Source: Styela clava
Lineage: Eukaryota > Chordata > Ascidiacea > Stolidobranchia > Styelidae
Assembly (NCBI RefSeq): GCF_964204865.1
Contig: NC_135263.1
Location: 808,501-872,500 of the forward strand
Length of the DNA stretch: 64,000 nt
Direction: 5' to 3'
The position numbers were made by a program, and so were the translations under genes. Of this stretch, positions 1-11,965 are shown in pieces. Below the pieces are notes generated by a model. That model saw only the letters and a list, made by a program, of their open reading frames with translations, ran no database searches and had not been told where the DNA came from. Each line of letters opens with the position of its first letter. The stretch's first letter is position 1.

Positions 1-446
1 CACAACATTTGAACAATACTGATTAAAGCTAATTCCACGATAAAACTGAAAATACAACACTACGGTAAATGAACTGTAATGGCACTGTACTGGTAAGAAC
101 AATAACATGGTCCCTACGTCAGCCCACTGTCCAGCACAAAACATCCGACAGTCACACAACACAGACAAACATCCCTGAAGACCAGAGGCATTCACACAGA
201 CATTCAAAACCCACCAATCAAACCGAAACACTCAGACGACTGCCCTCTGTCGCACACCATACACCAACAGACCACGCTGCCCCCGAGAACCGATCGACCG
301 TGTCGCAGCGTCTAAACTGCTAGACTACCAAATATGGAAACGATATCACATGACGTCATTTAACAGATAAAACAAGGGTCCTAGAATACCAAATATGGAA
401 GCATATTACATGAAGTCATTTAACAAGCAAAACAAGGGTCGTCACA
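1..446 (-). repeat. 3' LTR (incomplete at window start)
   Basis: Aligns without gaps to 1844-2289. Two differences seen by eye are at about 87 (a versus g) and about 152 (t versus g). The - strand copy begins TGTGACGACCC at 446 and runs off the window at base 1, where about 2 bp (the terminal CA) are missing. Confidence 0.85.
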
Positions 447-461
447 TTACCCCCCTCTTCT
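447..461 (-). other. Polypurine tract of the LTR element
   Basis: The - strand reads AGAAGAGGGGGGTAA directly before the TGTG of the 3' LTR. This is the expected position and composition for the plus-strand primer of an LTR retrotransposon, and it fixes the orientation of the element. Confidence 0.75.
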
Positions 462-826
462 AGATGGAACATTATGAAAGAATGTTTTCATCTCTAAAAA
501 AAATATTTGAAACACGAAAAGCAGTAGTCAAAACCAAAATATGTCCACAAATGTCTTTAAAATATAGAGGCCGTCTACCCTCACGCTTAAGCATCCGTAA
601 AGTTTGTCATTCGGGATTGAGTCCACCAACGTCATCGAAACGACCAAATTGATGTTGCATATCTCCACTGGCTCAACAACGGCTACTATGTTGGATCTCC
701 GGACGGCCAAGGCTGTTGTAGCTGAACTAGAACCAGTCCCGAGCGGCCGGTATAACCACATCTTCAAATATAGTCCCATGACAGCAGGGAGAAACTGTTT
801 GGTGCTGTACCTTAACATCCTGTCCC

Positions 827-1354
827 TCAAGAACAAAACGATGCGACGAATTTGCCAAGATAGTCCATCCGTGACCCTAGATCGGCGACGGCAACGGTAT
901 GCTCCAAAGGCCAGCTTTCAATCGTCAGGTTGACATCAAGTGCACCATGAGACACTAACGACTCGCCACTGGCAGTAAGCAATGGTACTGGAAAAGAATA
1001 CAGTTCTGAAATGTCCGAATTTCCTGCAACGTCGAGTAAACAGCGGTGTCTATGAGCGAGACACCCGAACCGAATTTCCCGCAACGTCCAGTAAACAGCA
1101 GTGTCTATGAGCGAGACACCCGCACGTGACCCTGGATCGACGACCACAACTGTATGCTCCACAGACCACCTTTCAATCGTCAGGTTGACATCAAGTACAC
1201 CATGAGACACCAATGACTCGCAACCGGCAGTACGGAGTGGCACTGGAACAGGATGCAGCCCCGAAATGTTCGAATTCTCCTGCAACGTCGAGTAAACAGC
1301 GGTGTCAATGAGCCAGACACCCGCACTGGTATCAATCAAAAACAAAACAGGCAC
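827..1354 (-). pseudogene. Retropepsin-like fragment, internally duplicated
   Basis: A 175-codon open frame in the LTR element interior. It has the layout of a gypsy-type aspartic protease: an LIDTSAG motif in place of the usual DTGA active site, then a V-P-V-P-L-x-T-A strand, a SLVSHG turn and a hydrophobic VVVVD strand. A second similar unit ends in an ADLGSRMDYL stretch like the protease C-terminus. DNA around 1016-1080, 1080-1130 and 1267-1325 shows the same LIDTAVY-coding segment repeated, so the domain has been partly triplicated. The frame continues in fragments toward 528 with gypsy-like spacer residues. The active-site change and lack of polymerase domains make it a remnant. Confidence 0.6.
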
Positions 1355-1841
1355 GTTATTGACCAGGGCCTTGACATATCATCCATTAGTCCAAGTAAGA
1401 GAAACAAAATCATAGTTCATAAAAAATATCCTGGCGTGCTCGCCAAAAATTGTAGCGTACCGGCAATGTTTGAAATAATTATCCAGGTTCAGAATATCTT
1501 CTAATATGATCTGACGTCAAGTTTTCTCTCAATAGTCCAAGTCTTTATGCTATTTTATGTCATTTATTAACAACTCGAACAGTAAACGATCCAAAACAAC
1601 CAAACACTCCCCAAAGGAACGAAAAGCATAAAATAAAAATAACAGATACCAGGCAGTAAAATGCAAGAAAGACCACATACACAACAAAAACACTGACCAA
1701 CCCTGAAATCCAAGACAACTCTGAATAAAAAACCAAATGACCCCTAGAATCTGGTACAATGAACTAGCTACTGCAATTTGCAAAACAGGCCGAAAGTAAC
1801 TTATGACAGGCATTTAAAAAGACTATGAACAATTCTATAGG

Positions 1842-2289
1842 TGCACAACATTTGAACAATACTGATTAAAGCTAATTCCACGATAAAACTGAAAATACAA
1901 CACTACGGTAAATGAACTGTAATGGCGCTGTACTGGTAAGAACAATAACATGGTCCCTACGTCAGCCCACTGTCCAGCACAAAACATCCGACAGGCACAC
2001 AACACAGACAAACATCCCTGAAGACCAGAGGCATTCACACAGACATTCAAAACCCACCAATCAAACCGAAACACTCAGACGACTGCCCTCTGTCGCACAC
2101 CATACACCAACAGACCACGCTGCCCCCGAGAACCGATCGACCGTGTCGCAGCGTCTAAACTGCTAGACTACCAAATATGGAAACGATATCACATGACGTC
2201 ATTTAACAGATAAAACAAGGGTCCTAGAATACCAAATATGGAAGCATATTACATGAAGTCATTTAACAAGCAAAACAAGGGTCGTCACA
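1842..2289 (-). repeat. 5' LTR
   Basis: Complete copy of the LTR, beginning TGTGACGACCC at 2289 on the - strand and ending in CA at 1842. The 5 bp to its right (2290-2294) would be one half of the target duplication. I did not find a convincing primer-binding site next to 1842. Confidence 0.8.
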
Positions 2290-2745
2290 CTGATAAAAAA
2301 CCACCGGCACAATAAATGCTATATAACTGAATATAATTAGCAAAAGAGATGTCAGGAGACTACAACTTAAAAAAATTGAGTTCAAATCGTTTACTAAATT
2401 TAAAAATAATTTTCTATCGCAAATCCCAACAATACAATTTTTTCATTGAAACGAGACTAGAAATTATTCAGACAACATTGTCTGGGAAATGGCGAGATGT
2501 AAAAATATTTTCAAGTACAAATGTCAATGATTTCTCACCGTGAATCCCAGCAGCCCAAATCCTTCATTTGATTCTTCCTCTTGTTCAACCTCTTCTGCAG
2601 AAGCTAATGTTGCTTTCCTTTCAAAATCAATTCCAGCAAATAAATCAAGGTCTTGAACCAGTCCAGCCGTTTCATAGTCAACTAATGAATTCGACTGAAA
2701 CGAAACAACGCAAAGTGGTCAATTTTTGCCTTCAGTCTTGTACAA
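2290..2745. other. Intergenic, nothing recognised
   Basis: AT-rich sequence between the LTR element and a hAT-type element. Short open frames here have no recognisable domain and no supporting splice structure. Confidence 0.5.
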
Positions 2746-3143
2746 CAGCGTTTCTCGAACTTTTTGTCGCGGAACACCTACGCTTTTTATCTCGCCTCTC
2801 GGAACATCATGAAATTAGAAGGTAAAATTGATAATAATAAATCGTGTTATGGATAACTTATGGTAATACTTTGAAAATTTGTTCTAACTTGACAATTAAA
2901 TAATTAGGCCGACGGTCAACGATATTGAACGATGAACGCATGCTTTCCAGGCTTCCTACCGGCCTGTTTAGAGAGCAAGGCCTGTCCGCCTGTTTTGCAA
3001 AGACGAATGCGGGACCCAAAGTAGGGACTGAGATCGCCATGGCGACCAATTAAGTCGCAATTTCGATTCCTGTCTCGCGGAACGCTGCGAAGAAACTCGC
3101 CGAACAGCAGTGTTTTTTCCGCGCAACACAGTGAGAAACGCGA
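2746..3143. mobile_element. hAT-type MITE
   Basis: The left end reads CAGCGTTTCTCG and the right end is its imperfect inverse (gagaaacgcg). The flanks are TTGTACAA (2738-2745) and TTGTGCAA (3144-3151), an 8-bp duplication with one mismatch. There is no coding capacity. Confidence 0.6.
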
Positions 3144-4529
3144 TTGTGCAAGATAGGCGATCGAAAATGTATCGTATTATGCACTACTGGTAGTTAAATT
3201 ATTGATAGGATAGAGAGTAAGTCATGCAGATATTAAGAAGCATTTAGTGGTAAATCTTTCGCCGGTACCAACTACCAATGTCTGTTTTGGCAACGAGGCC
3301 ATTTTGTGTCGTGGTTTTCGAGCAGTTTCCGATTGGTTAGGTGGGATATTTTGTAGAAAGTCACCGCAAAAAAATCGCCAATGCTCAATTTAAGAAAACT
3401 AGTAATTATCCAGTTTGGGTTAGGAATTGCAGTCTAAACTTCACATTTTTGCATTGGTGGCGGAGGCTTAGTACAAAGAATTGCTAGGCGTTGAGTAAAT
3501 CGAATTACCATTTCAAAGCCTACGAAATAGATTGTAAAGGGGTCGCACATGCGTCCATGTTTGCCACTGGTTGACTATTCGCATTGACTATACTGCACTG
3601 ATTACTAATTTTCTTCATATTAGGTTAGGAGAAGCTAATTTAGCAAGTGTGAACAATATAGGACATAGAATGGTGGAGCAATAACTTAATCTAACGTGCC
3701 TTTATCTAGTCTGAGACAAGCAGAATAAAAGCAGATTAGCTGTGGGATTATATCCACTCACGTTGCCGGAAATCCGAACGCTGCTATGCAATTTTTTTTG
3801 CCAAGATATGATCTCGGACCGTCTCACATTGGACGAGAAATAATTGATTTTGAACTTCGTTGTGGTACCAAAAATGGCAACACACACGTCAAACACACAG
3901 GACGCAAATTTATAAAAGTTTCCCAAACTATAAGTTACATCAGATATAAAAAACAAACATGCGAATTAAAATTACTTCATTGCCTGTATCAGCGCACACT
4001 AACTAACCTGCACATTTCCATCTCTCTCCTGAACGTCAACAACACTTGTGTAGCCCCTACTCGCACAACAACATTTGTTGCCCATCCTACCCCATTACAT
4101 AATAAAACCCTCACTCTAATGCTTTGGGTGCCATAAATAGCACTCAAGAAGCTCGTCAAAAATGAAAGTCCTTTACGATTTTATCTATCTCTATGATGTC
4201 ATAATGAGAATTTTAGGGCTCTCAAGTTTATTTTACAATAATATTTCAGGCCGTTTTTGAAGGATTTTCTTCTCGAAGTAATCCTCTATATACATAATTT
4301 AGCAAAATGCCAACAGTTATCAACTTTTTAATATTCCAAATAATAGGATATCGCAATGTTGAATGATTTTTAACTCAGTGCCCGCGTTTAATAAATCAAA
4401 AATTTGGCATCGTATGAAATTTCAATCTCAATACCTTCTTGTGACGTAAGAAAGACTTATTGAGCAAAACTCAAAACTTGTGAAAAGTATTTCAAGAATG
4501 TAGGACTGTATAAACTAGGACTATTTTAG
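3144..4529. other. Upstream region of the first racemase gene
   Basis: No gene recognised. The open frame at 3786-4136 has no domain and no conserved composition. The region should contain the promoter of the racemase gene, but no TATA box or initiator could be assigned with confidence. Confidence 0.4.
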
Positions 4530-4552
4530 GGCAGAAAAGAAATAGATTCAAA
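4530..4552 (+). promoter_or_regulatory. Putative 5' UTR after an acceptor-like AG
   Basis: The sequence CTATTTTAG ends at 4529, followed by 23 nt and the ATG at 4553. This fits a 3' splice site used either by a 5'-UTR intron or by spliced-leader trans-splicing. No upstream donor is needed in the second case. Confidence 0.4.
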
Positions 4553-7500
4553 ATGTCAGGGCTGAGTAATATTATCTCTAGACAAATAGTAAGAGATGCA
4601 TGTAGGTTAGGATGTAACATTACTCAAGTTAGGGCGAGTTCGTCATCAGCTAAGCAGCGGTATTGTTGCAATTATGAAGACGTTAAAAGTGCGATGAGGG
4701 CCATCAAGCCTTACATTCACAGGACTGGGATGTTTTCGTCGTCTTATTTCAACGATTTAGCAGGAAGGAAGATGGTTTTCAAAGGTAGAAATAGCAGTTT
4801 TATTTAAAGTAGGGTTGCCATACCGTCCGGAAGATTCCGGACATTTTCGGAATTCAGGGTTAAATTTTGCGTCCAGGAAGAAAAAAAAAGCTTAAATGCC
4901 CGGAATCCGGAATTTTACTGCATTTGCAATCGTACTGTGCACACTACTAATATAGGACATTGTTATTTCGTACCGTGCGCATATTTTTTACTACGAGGTC
5001 ATGGAAATACTCAGCACTGTCCGGAATTTTGCTTTTTCAAATATGGGATAAAATCTAATTTAAAGGGTTTTAGTGTAAAATTTATTGTAAAAATTATTAC
5101 AAACTTCGCCGTAACTTTGCTCCGTAATGTGTATCCGCTTCTTCCAAATGAGCTCATGTGACGTTGCTTTTAGCAAATACTTTAGTGAGCTTACCGATTT
5201 GATTATTTCTGGAAGTGAAAGTGAAAATATTACATATAAACCTAGCGTACTTACCTTTTCATCAACATGCTCTGGTACCTCTGGCAGAGTTAGATGTTTG
5301 CTTGATGATACAGAGTTTTTAGTAGAATTTACTCAATTGTTAGAATTGTCATTTCCAATTGCCACCATTTACGGTGCTCCCGTAGTATGTGAACCAAGAT
5401 GGCGGACACCGAACGCGGTATGTGTACCAGATTAGGGTTAGGTCATAATTTCAGGTACAAATACTGCGGGAGCCACTTGGCTAGGCCCTGAACTCGTAAT
5501 AGAACCAAAATGAGTAAAATCCGAATGAAATTATGGCCTAATCCTAATTCAATTTCACAGGTGAAAATCTACAAAAGACCGGATCTTTTAAAATCAGGGG
5601 AGCTACAAACGCTATTCTCAAATTGAAAGAAAAATCAGTAAAACCAACATGCGTTCTAACACACAGTAGTGGCAACCACGGACAGGTTAGGATTCGAACT
5701 ATTTTTTTCGACTCATACCATGTTTCCCCGAAAATAAGACAGGTGTTTATTTCTATTTTTTTATCGAAAAATAATACTAGGACTTACATATTTTTGGTTT
5801 TTTTTATTTTCATTCATCAAAAGTAAAATTACAAAGAAGAGAATTACGAGATTTTCAAATATACAAAATATGAAATCCGTCATCCATTTACTCATGAATA
5901 ACACGTTTTTTTCGCGCTATCGACTAGGTCTCATACTAAGGGAGGGCTTATAATAAAATCTTTTTAAAATTCAGGCTAGGTCTTGTTTTTGGTGAAACAT
6001 GGTACATGCCGGGTTCCATCCCATTCATTTTTTTTACATACGGCCCACTAATATCTAAATAGCAACTATTTTTTGAAGGACCATTATCTTTCCGATTCAT
6101 TATTGTAAATTAGTTCAGTGGTTCCCAGCCCGTTTTCTAGCAATCGGCGCGGCGGTGTGGCTGATCGTGCTAAGCGTTAGGAATACGTTCGCCATCGCAC
6201 CTCTGATTACTCTGCGTGGGTTCGCAGGTTCGAATCCCATTCGGGATGGTTATGTGCGAGAGGATTGCTGGACTCCTCGCCGCCGTAGGGTGGTTCACGT
6301 AACCGCTGGTCGGTTACGGCTTCCTCGACCATCAAGTCCATACTTTCGAAAACAAATAACTAATTAATCCCATACCCGACATGAAATGGTAACCGGACGA
6401 GAGGTCGTGGTTTGCCATATGATTAAGCCGTCTTATAGGCATTTCTCTTCCCCTGAATAAATACGTGAATCCTATCCTCCTATCATAATCCAGGCGAACC
6501 AGTTTTGGGTCGTGAGTAGGGCTGGGCATTTCGAATCGAATAGTAAATTATTCGAATCGGTTCCGAGCTAAATTTCGAATCGCCGCCATCTTGTTTTCAT
6601 CTTTCCGCTAATGGTCGAGGTGAATTCCCCAATTTTTTTTCATTGAAGTCATATTTTTTCAACGAAATTCTAACATATGACTATTTTCTGTAGTGAGTTA
6701 TTGATAAAACGTGTTTGTTATTCTGTGTGAACGCTCAGTAATCTATCTGGGTAATTTATTCTATATCTTCGGTAATTCATTTGTTGAGAGGACCAATCAC
6801 TATAATAAAGTTGCTTACAATTATATATTTTCAAGTATTCGAGATTCGATTCGAAAAATATTATTCGATTCGATTCTGAAATCACAAGGTATTCGAAAAT
6901 GCCCAGCCCTAGACTCGTGAGTCCCAGGTTGGGAACACTGTATAAGTCGCGATCGAAACCGTTCTTACACAACAACAACAAAAACGATTCTTATTTTTTC
7001 CAGGCGCTAGCCAAAGCAGCTCGCATATTGAACATTCCCTGTTATGTAGTGATGCCAGAATCTTCGTCGTTCTGTAAAGTTGAAGCCGTGAGAGAATATG
7101 GCGGGAAAGTCGTCTTCTGTCCTTCAACACAGAAAGGTTTGTTCCAGTTTGAATAAATTTTGTGTTTGCAGGGAGCGTTATTTATAAATGATTTCTTGAT
7201 AGTAATATTATATAATAATGTTGGAAAGTATCAGTCATTAACGCAGCTCTAGCTGGACTCAGGTCGCAATTTATTAAACATTTGTTTTAATTCGGGAATA
7301 ATTCTGCCGATTAACTTATTTTGGGTGTTTGCTTTCATACCATCTATTTATTTTATTGATGATTCAGCTCTAACTACAGCACAACAGTAAATTTAAATAA
7401 AAATAAAAAACACATCAATCTTACCAATTAGTAACGCTGTAAATTTGACACTTGACAAACATATTAATACTGTGGCAACAAGGTGGTGATCGAAATATGG

Positions 7501-8477
7501 CATTAAAGATTTGAATTACTGCATTGTTGCCACATTTCAACGCTATCGTTATCAAATTTTATTAATCCGGTAATGACTTCTTTGGACAGTTACCAAATTA
7601 GCCAAGTCAGTGTTTTAATAAGTAAACGAATAGCTCACGTCGCCCGTGGGGCTCCGTATGCAGCAGAGCACTTCGGGAACCTATGATATGGGGCCTTGTT
7701 TGAGTGAGATCGAGAGAGGAACAATTTTCTGACTAACTAATCCCATACTCGGACCTGGACTGGTGACGGTATGAGAGGCCGTGGTTCGCCAAAGATTAAG
7801 TCGTCTTATCGGCTTCCCTCTTTCAGAATAAATAAAAAAAAAATGAAAGGAATAATAAAGTGATAAAGATATAACAAAACCATCTATTATATTTCACAGG
7901 TCGGAGTGAAGTCGGTGCTCGAATCATCAAAGAACATTCAGGAGTTTTTATCCACCCCAGCCAGAACCCCGATGTAATAGCGGGACAGGGAACCATAGGT
8001 ATTGAGATTTTAGAACAAGACCGTTATGTCGACACTATAGTCGTCCCTGTCGGCGGTGGCGGTATGATAAGTGGTATTGCCATCGCGGCAAAAGCAATAA
8101 ATCCTGCGGTAAAAATAATCGCCGCAGAACCTGACACCGCTAACGATTGTGAAATTTCGAAGCAGAAAGGTGAATTAACCCAAATGACGGACTATTCTTC
8201 AACCGTAGCTGACGGGGCAAGGGTTAATATTGATACATTGACGTGGCCAATCATCCGTGACCTTGTTGATGACGTCATAACCGTTTCTGATGACGAAATT
8301 AAATCTGCAACGAGGCAAGTTTGGGAAAGATTGAAATTAGTTATCGAGCCTACTTCAGGTGTGGCCGTGGCTGCTGTGTTGTCGAAAAAGTTTTCTCGCA
8401 TTGAGGGGAAACATGTTGCTGTTGTGCTTTGTGGAGGAAATATTGATTTGAGTAGTTTTATGTTGTATTGTGTATAA
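4553..8477 (+). CDS. SRR: Serine racemase-like PLP enzyme, paralogue A
   Basis: Exons 4553-4784, 5561-5685, 7004-7136 and 7900-8477 join in frame (phases 1, 0, 1) to 355 aa; the family is about 340. Fold-type II PLP motifs are in order: KTGSFKIRG with Schiff-base lysine K88, SSGNHGQ at 113-119 (S114 in the position of the human re-face serine), the GGGG phosphate loop at 215-218, the metal site E240/A244/D246 in EPDTANDC, and CGGN at 341-344. Family chemistry is L-/D-serine racemization and serine dehydration. The loop before the phosphate site reads HPSQNPD and lacks the serine triplet reported for animal aspartate racemases, favouring serine. Residues 1-35 are an arginine-rich extension that could be a mitochondrial presequence. 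The C-terminus stops 11 residues after CGGN, shorter than the human enzyme, with no SVSV PDZ ligand. Racemase versus dehydratase activity cannot be settled from sequence. Confidence 0.92.
5373..5550 (+). mobile_element. MITE copy, GGYGCTCC family, in racemase A intron 1
   Basis: Starts GGTGCTCCCGTAGTATG and carries the family interior (ACCAAGATGGCGGAC, then AATTATGGCCTAA). An inverted-end sequence (CTGCGGGAGCC) appears internally at 5464-5474, so the copy is rearranged relative to the full elements at 38170-38398 and 61660-61892. Confidence 0.65.
5718..5995. mobile_element. Short element with GTTTCCCCGAAAATAAGAC ends
   Basis: Inverted ends CATGTTTCCCCGAAAATAAG and the reverse form (ggtgaaacatgg) bound about 280 bp in racemase A intron 2. 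Three relatives occur at 42292, 46321 and 48472. The outward ends ACCGTGTTTCC are shared by all four. Confidence 0.65.
6146..6470 (+). mobile_element. tRNA-derived SINE, most complete copy
   Basis: The head contains a perfect polymerase III B box, GGTTCGAATCC (about 6228-6238), with an A-box-like GTGGCTGATCGTG (about 6155) at tRNA-like spacing. The body carries a constant tail block with TTAAGCCGTCTTAT followed by a short purine stretch. The copy lies in racemase A intron 2. Other copies are at 12747-13020 (-), 36617-36800 (+) and 41043-41200 (+), with tail-only fragments elsewhere. Confidence 0.75.
6517..6911. mobile_element. hAT-type MITE with TAGGGCTGGGCATT ends
   Basis: Terminal inverted repeats TAGGGCTGGGCATTTCGAA and TATTCGAAAATGCCCAGCCC plus A. 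Flanking decamers gggtcgtgag and gactcgtgag match at 8 of 10. Related copies are at 11593-11965 and 16957-17303. It is intronic in racemase A. Confidence 0.7.
7735..7835 (+). repeat. SINE tail fragment
   Basis: Contains the TAATCCCATACTCGGAC to TTAAGTCGTCTTATCGGC block found at the 3' half of the SINE at 6146. The tRNA-related head is missing. It lies in racemase A intron 3. Confidence 0.55.
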
Positions 8478-8478
8478 T

Positions 8479-8484
8479 AATAAA
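8479..8484 (+). terminator. Candidate polyadenylation signal of racemase A
   Basis: AATAAA begins one base after the TAA stop codon at 8475-8477. If used, the 3' UTR would be only some 20-30 nt. Confidence 0.45.
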
Positions 8485-9236
8485 TGAAATATATATATGA
8501 TGAAACTTGTGTTTTTTGATTGGTGGATTCCAAATACCATTATTTTCAAACAATTCATGTTCAAGGGAGTTTTCTTGTCAAAGAAAAAGAAAAATCAGTT
8601 TTGCGTCTGGCATTATGACCTCCTACTGCTCTGGCCCCGATTGGGAATCGCTGGTTTAAACGATATACAGTGAAATGCAACTAATTTTCAACATTTTGTT
8701 GCCAGTAGTTACCAATCGTCCACCGGCCTTCTTGCCATCTGTATTGCAAATGACGCATTTCCGTTCTTAGCGTACGTGCACAATATTAAAAAAAATCGAA
8801 AATTTCCCTCGATATTCGTTGTAACTAAAAATGACTCACGAAGATTAAGTTTCCTTTAACATTAACCAAATGCAAAGCAAACTTTTCAGGTGTTCCCCAT
8901 TTATGAATTTTTAAAGTATAAGCAACCTTATATTACAATATAACTCATAAATTCAAGTCATGCTTCTGCGTGTTTTTAACAGCAATGCTTATTGAATCTG
9001 TGCTGAGGTGAATGACAAATTTCCTTAAGGTTTTCATACTATTGCTGAGTGTTTGATATCGTGTCAGTGAAGGATTTATATAGATTTATGTTGTATGACA
9101 ATTTCGTATTAAGCAGGTGGCGGGCGAGACTCGAGGTGTGAATAAGATAGGACTAATCATCGTGACTTATCATTTTTAAATTACAAAACTGTGCTATTTT
9201 GGGTTTCTGGGGAACCACCTTTTTATCTCAGCCTAC

Positions 9237-9434
9237 AGCGCTTCAGAAGTATGTGTACCAATATGGAGGTAACTAATTTTGTTCACCTGCTCTACATCAA
9301 GTTGTGTAAAGGGACTGAAACCTATGGACAGGGGGTATGTTCAGTGGGCTAAAACAGACCCGAAATCGTATTTAGAACTAAAATAAGGAAAATCGGAATA
9401 AAATTAGGCCCTAACCTGGTACATACTACGGGAA
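9237..9434 (+). mobile_element. MITE copy, GGYGCTCC family
   Basis: Begins GCGCTTCAGAAGTATGTG and has the long-form interior (ACATCAAGTTGTGTAAAG, AACTAAAATAAGGAAAATCGG). The right end stops at ACATACTACGGGA without the full inverted terminus. Confidence 0.6.
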
Positions 9435-9529
9435 TTTATGCTTTCAATCCATATGCAAGAATGCAGTACCAGACCGTAGCCAGTCCAAAATTGGGGGGGG
9501 GGGGCAATTTTTTTTCAAAATGATGTAAC

Positions 9530-9690
9530 ACGACGCTTAATCGTGCCTTTTGCTCCGAACAAGGTAGATAAACGCGGCCACTTAATTCTAACAATAACTT
9601 GAAGAATCTTTTTACAGACTTACTTTGCTTACGCGCACATTCTCATCTATCTCGGTTGGTTCATTTGATGAAAGGATTATTGATGAAAAG
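9530..9690 (+). repeat. Interspersed repeat, CGTGCCTTTTGCT family
   Basis: Shares the phrase tcgtgccttttgct and, about 120 bp later, gttggttcatttgatgaaagg with 44683-44850. A third, more diverged copy is at 24233-24370. No terminal structure resolved. Confidence 0.55.
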
Positions 9691-9773
9691 TCCGGTTTTC
9701 AGCAAATCAATCAAGATTGGTGCAAATTGGTTTTGGAAAGTCGTAAGAATTTATGTCTCAACTATCGCTTAGC

Positions 9774-9996
9774 CTTACAGTAATGAAGGCACCGGGCAAG
9801 ACAGCGAAAGATTTATCGCAGCGAGAAGAACAAAAATCATTATGTATTTTTACTCATGTGAGCGCCTTTTTAAACATAAACTGTCATTTTAGGATTTTAA
9901 GTTTAATGGGAAAAATCTGAGTGTTGACAAGGGCCGCACTAAACAGGTTGGCGGGCCGGGTTGTGGCCCGCGGGCCGCCTGTTCTTTAGTCATCGG
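9774..9996 (+). repeat. GGCCCGCGGGCC-family element
   Basis: Contains GTTGTGGCCCGCGGGCCGCC and an interior shared, in inverse orientation, with 49966-50200 and in part with 11012-11127. It is probably one end of a hAT-type element, but no target duplication was found. Confidence 0.5.
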
Positions 9997-10646
9997 AAAA
10001 AGCCGATAGAGCCCAGCTGATGATGACTAAGTCCAATTCTCTTATTCAGAAATTGTAAAAAATTGTCATGTTTTTAATTGAAAAGGTTAAATTACCCTGC
10101 AATTCATAGTAAAACTGCTATATTTTTTTTATAGTGCATTGTATCCCAGCATCGAGTCTAAGATTATTTCCTGGAGTGACCGGGTTCCAAATACTGTTAA
10201 AAATAAGCGCAAAAATAACTTGTATTGCACGGTATAGCCCGGGCATTAAACTGTCGCGATACATAAAAAAATACACTCAGTCAATTTAGAATAGCAGTAT
10301 TTTTATTATTTTAAACGAAGTGTTGCATGTACTAATTCAACCCATAAATTTGCATTGATTTTACTGAACTTTATTAACAGTATCAGTGCGGATACGCGTA
10401 GGATTGCTGAAAGCGTTTTATGATGAATTAATAATTGAGATGCAATTGTAGACAAGGGAAGAATTGAGACATGTTTGAATTTACTTTAAATTCCTTTTCC
10501 AACTTGGAGATTATACGAGTCTTCTAAAAGCAAGGTTGCGAGTCCTCGACTGCAAGTAGAAAGATTATGGTGAGAAATAGTTATGTTACAGATATGCCAG
10601 TAAATATCAGTTGACAAGATGCTTATATACATGCTATACGATTTTT

Positions 10647-10729
10647 GGCGCTCCAGAAGTATTGGCGCACAACTACACATACTATGTTCAGGATTTGCGC
10701 CATCTTCGTGCACATACTTCTGGAGCTCC
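10647..10729. mobile_element. Minimal MITE, GGYGCTCC family, perfect 8-bp TSD
   Basis: An 83-bp copy from GGCGCTCCAGAAGTAT to CATACTTCTGGAGCTCC, flanked by CGATTTTT at 10639-10646 and 10730-10737. It is little more than the two inverted ends. Confidence 0.85.
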
Positions 10730-11592
10730 CGATTTTTAACATCCCTCAGCTAGGAGAAAAAACTAATCGGTGCCTTCAAAGACCATATTTAGTCCTTACG
10801 AAGACTATCAGATTATACTGTGTGCAACATTTTTATTGCTGTGCCATTTACCCAACTTCAGATATCTAGCTGGTCATACAAGCAATTAGTTTTTCCATAA
10901 ACACGACGAATTAAAAGTTCTCACAATGCGAAATATTATTTATTCAACACTTTAATAGGCAATTGTTATTTCGAGTTATTGCATAGTTTGTTTGTATCAA
11001 CTGATAATATAAACTGTGTGATAAAGATTTTAAGCTTGATGGGGATAAATCTGAATGTTGATGAGGGCCACACTAAATGGCTTGACGGGCCAGGTTGTGG
11101 CTCGCGGGTCACCTGTTGCCGACTCCTGGATTATCGTTTATGCTTGTCAGGAGCTTTTTAAGAGTGAAGATGTAATGAACGCGCTCTATAACACTTACAA
11201 TAGAATAGGATTTCTGCTGATTGAGTATCGCATTTTCCCATATGGTTTGTGAATGATGTTTGCGGTTGCCCGTATACCCAGTGGGATTGTAGAATTAGAC
11301 ATGACATGCGCGAGGTATTCTGTTTGTCTTCAGATATGTAATGTAGTATCCATCGTTCAGTCGGATGTCCGAAACCAATTCCCTACTACCAGTGTATTCG
11401 TACCAGTGTGAGATTGTCTATATCACGTATTAGTTGATGCTTTTATGTAAATTTAAAGTGAGATTTGAGGTCAACGATTAATGAGGTGGAGTTGTCTAAA
11501 ATGTGCAATGTATTCAGTATGACCTTCGGACATGTAATGTAGAGTTCTTCGCCATTTCGGGCGATTGTAAGTATACTTTGGCAAGCTCTATG

Positions 11593-11965
11593 TAGGGCTG
11601 GGCATTTTCGAATACCTTGTGATTTCAGAATTGAATCGAATAATATTTTCGAATCGAATCGAAAATACTTGAAAATATATTTGTAAGCGACTCTATTATA
11701 GTAATTGGTCCTCTCAACAAATGAATTACTGAAGACATAGAATAAATCCCTCAGATAGATTACTGAGCGTTCACGCAGAATAACTCACTACAGGAAATAG
11801 TCATATGTTAGAATTTCGTAGAAAAAATATGACTCCAATGAAAAAAAACTTAGGGAATTCACCTCGACCATTGGCGGAAAGATAAAAACAAGATGGCGGT
11901 GATTTGAAGTTTAGCTCGGAACCGATTCGAATAATTTACTATTCGATTCGAAATGCCCAGCCCTA
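11593..11965. mobile_element. hAT-type MITE with perfect 8-bp TSD
   Basis: Ends TAGGGCTGGGCATTTTCGAA and AAATGCCCAGCCCTA, flanked by GCTCTATG at 11585-11592 and 11966-11973. The host sequence exists without insertion near 28290-28345. Confidence 0.85.

Larger units (their letters stand above)
1..2289 (-). mobile_element. Deleted Ty3/gypsy-type LTR retrotransposon, 3' LTR cut by window start
   Basis: Positions 1-446 and 1844-2289 are a gap-free direct repeat with only a few substitutions seen. Read on the - strand each copy starts TGTGACGACCC, a typical gypsy LTR start. The distal copy (about 448 bp with the TG at 1842) is the 5' LTR and the copy at the window edge is the 3' LTR. A purine-rich tract sits directly upstream of the 3' LTR. 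The interior is only about 1.4 kb and holds protease-like fragments but no reverse transcriptase, RNase H or integrase that I can see, so this is a non-autonomous deletion derivative. Near-identical LTRs imply recent insertion. The left flank is outside the window, so the target duplication cannot be checked. Confidence 0.85.

Noticed and set aside
3786-4136. 116-codon open frame upstream of racemase A
   Set aside because: Composition and lack of any motif suggest chance, and no splice signals link it to a neighbour.
5127-5435. 102-codon open frame in racemase A intron 1
   Set aside because: It overlaps a MITE end, has no recognisable domain and lies within an intron fixed by good splice sites.
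6146-6470. A tRNA gene at the SINE head
   Set aside because: The B box is good, but the acceptor and anticodon stems do not form a proper cloverleaf and the sequence recurs with a constant tail, so it is a SINE.
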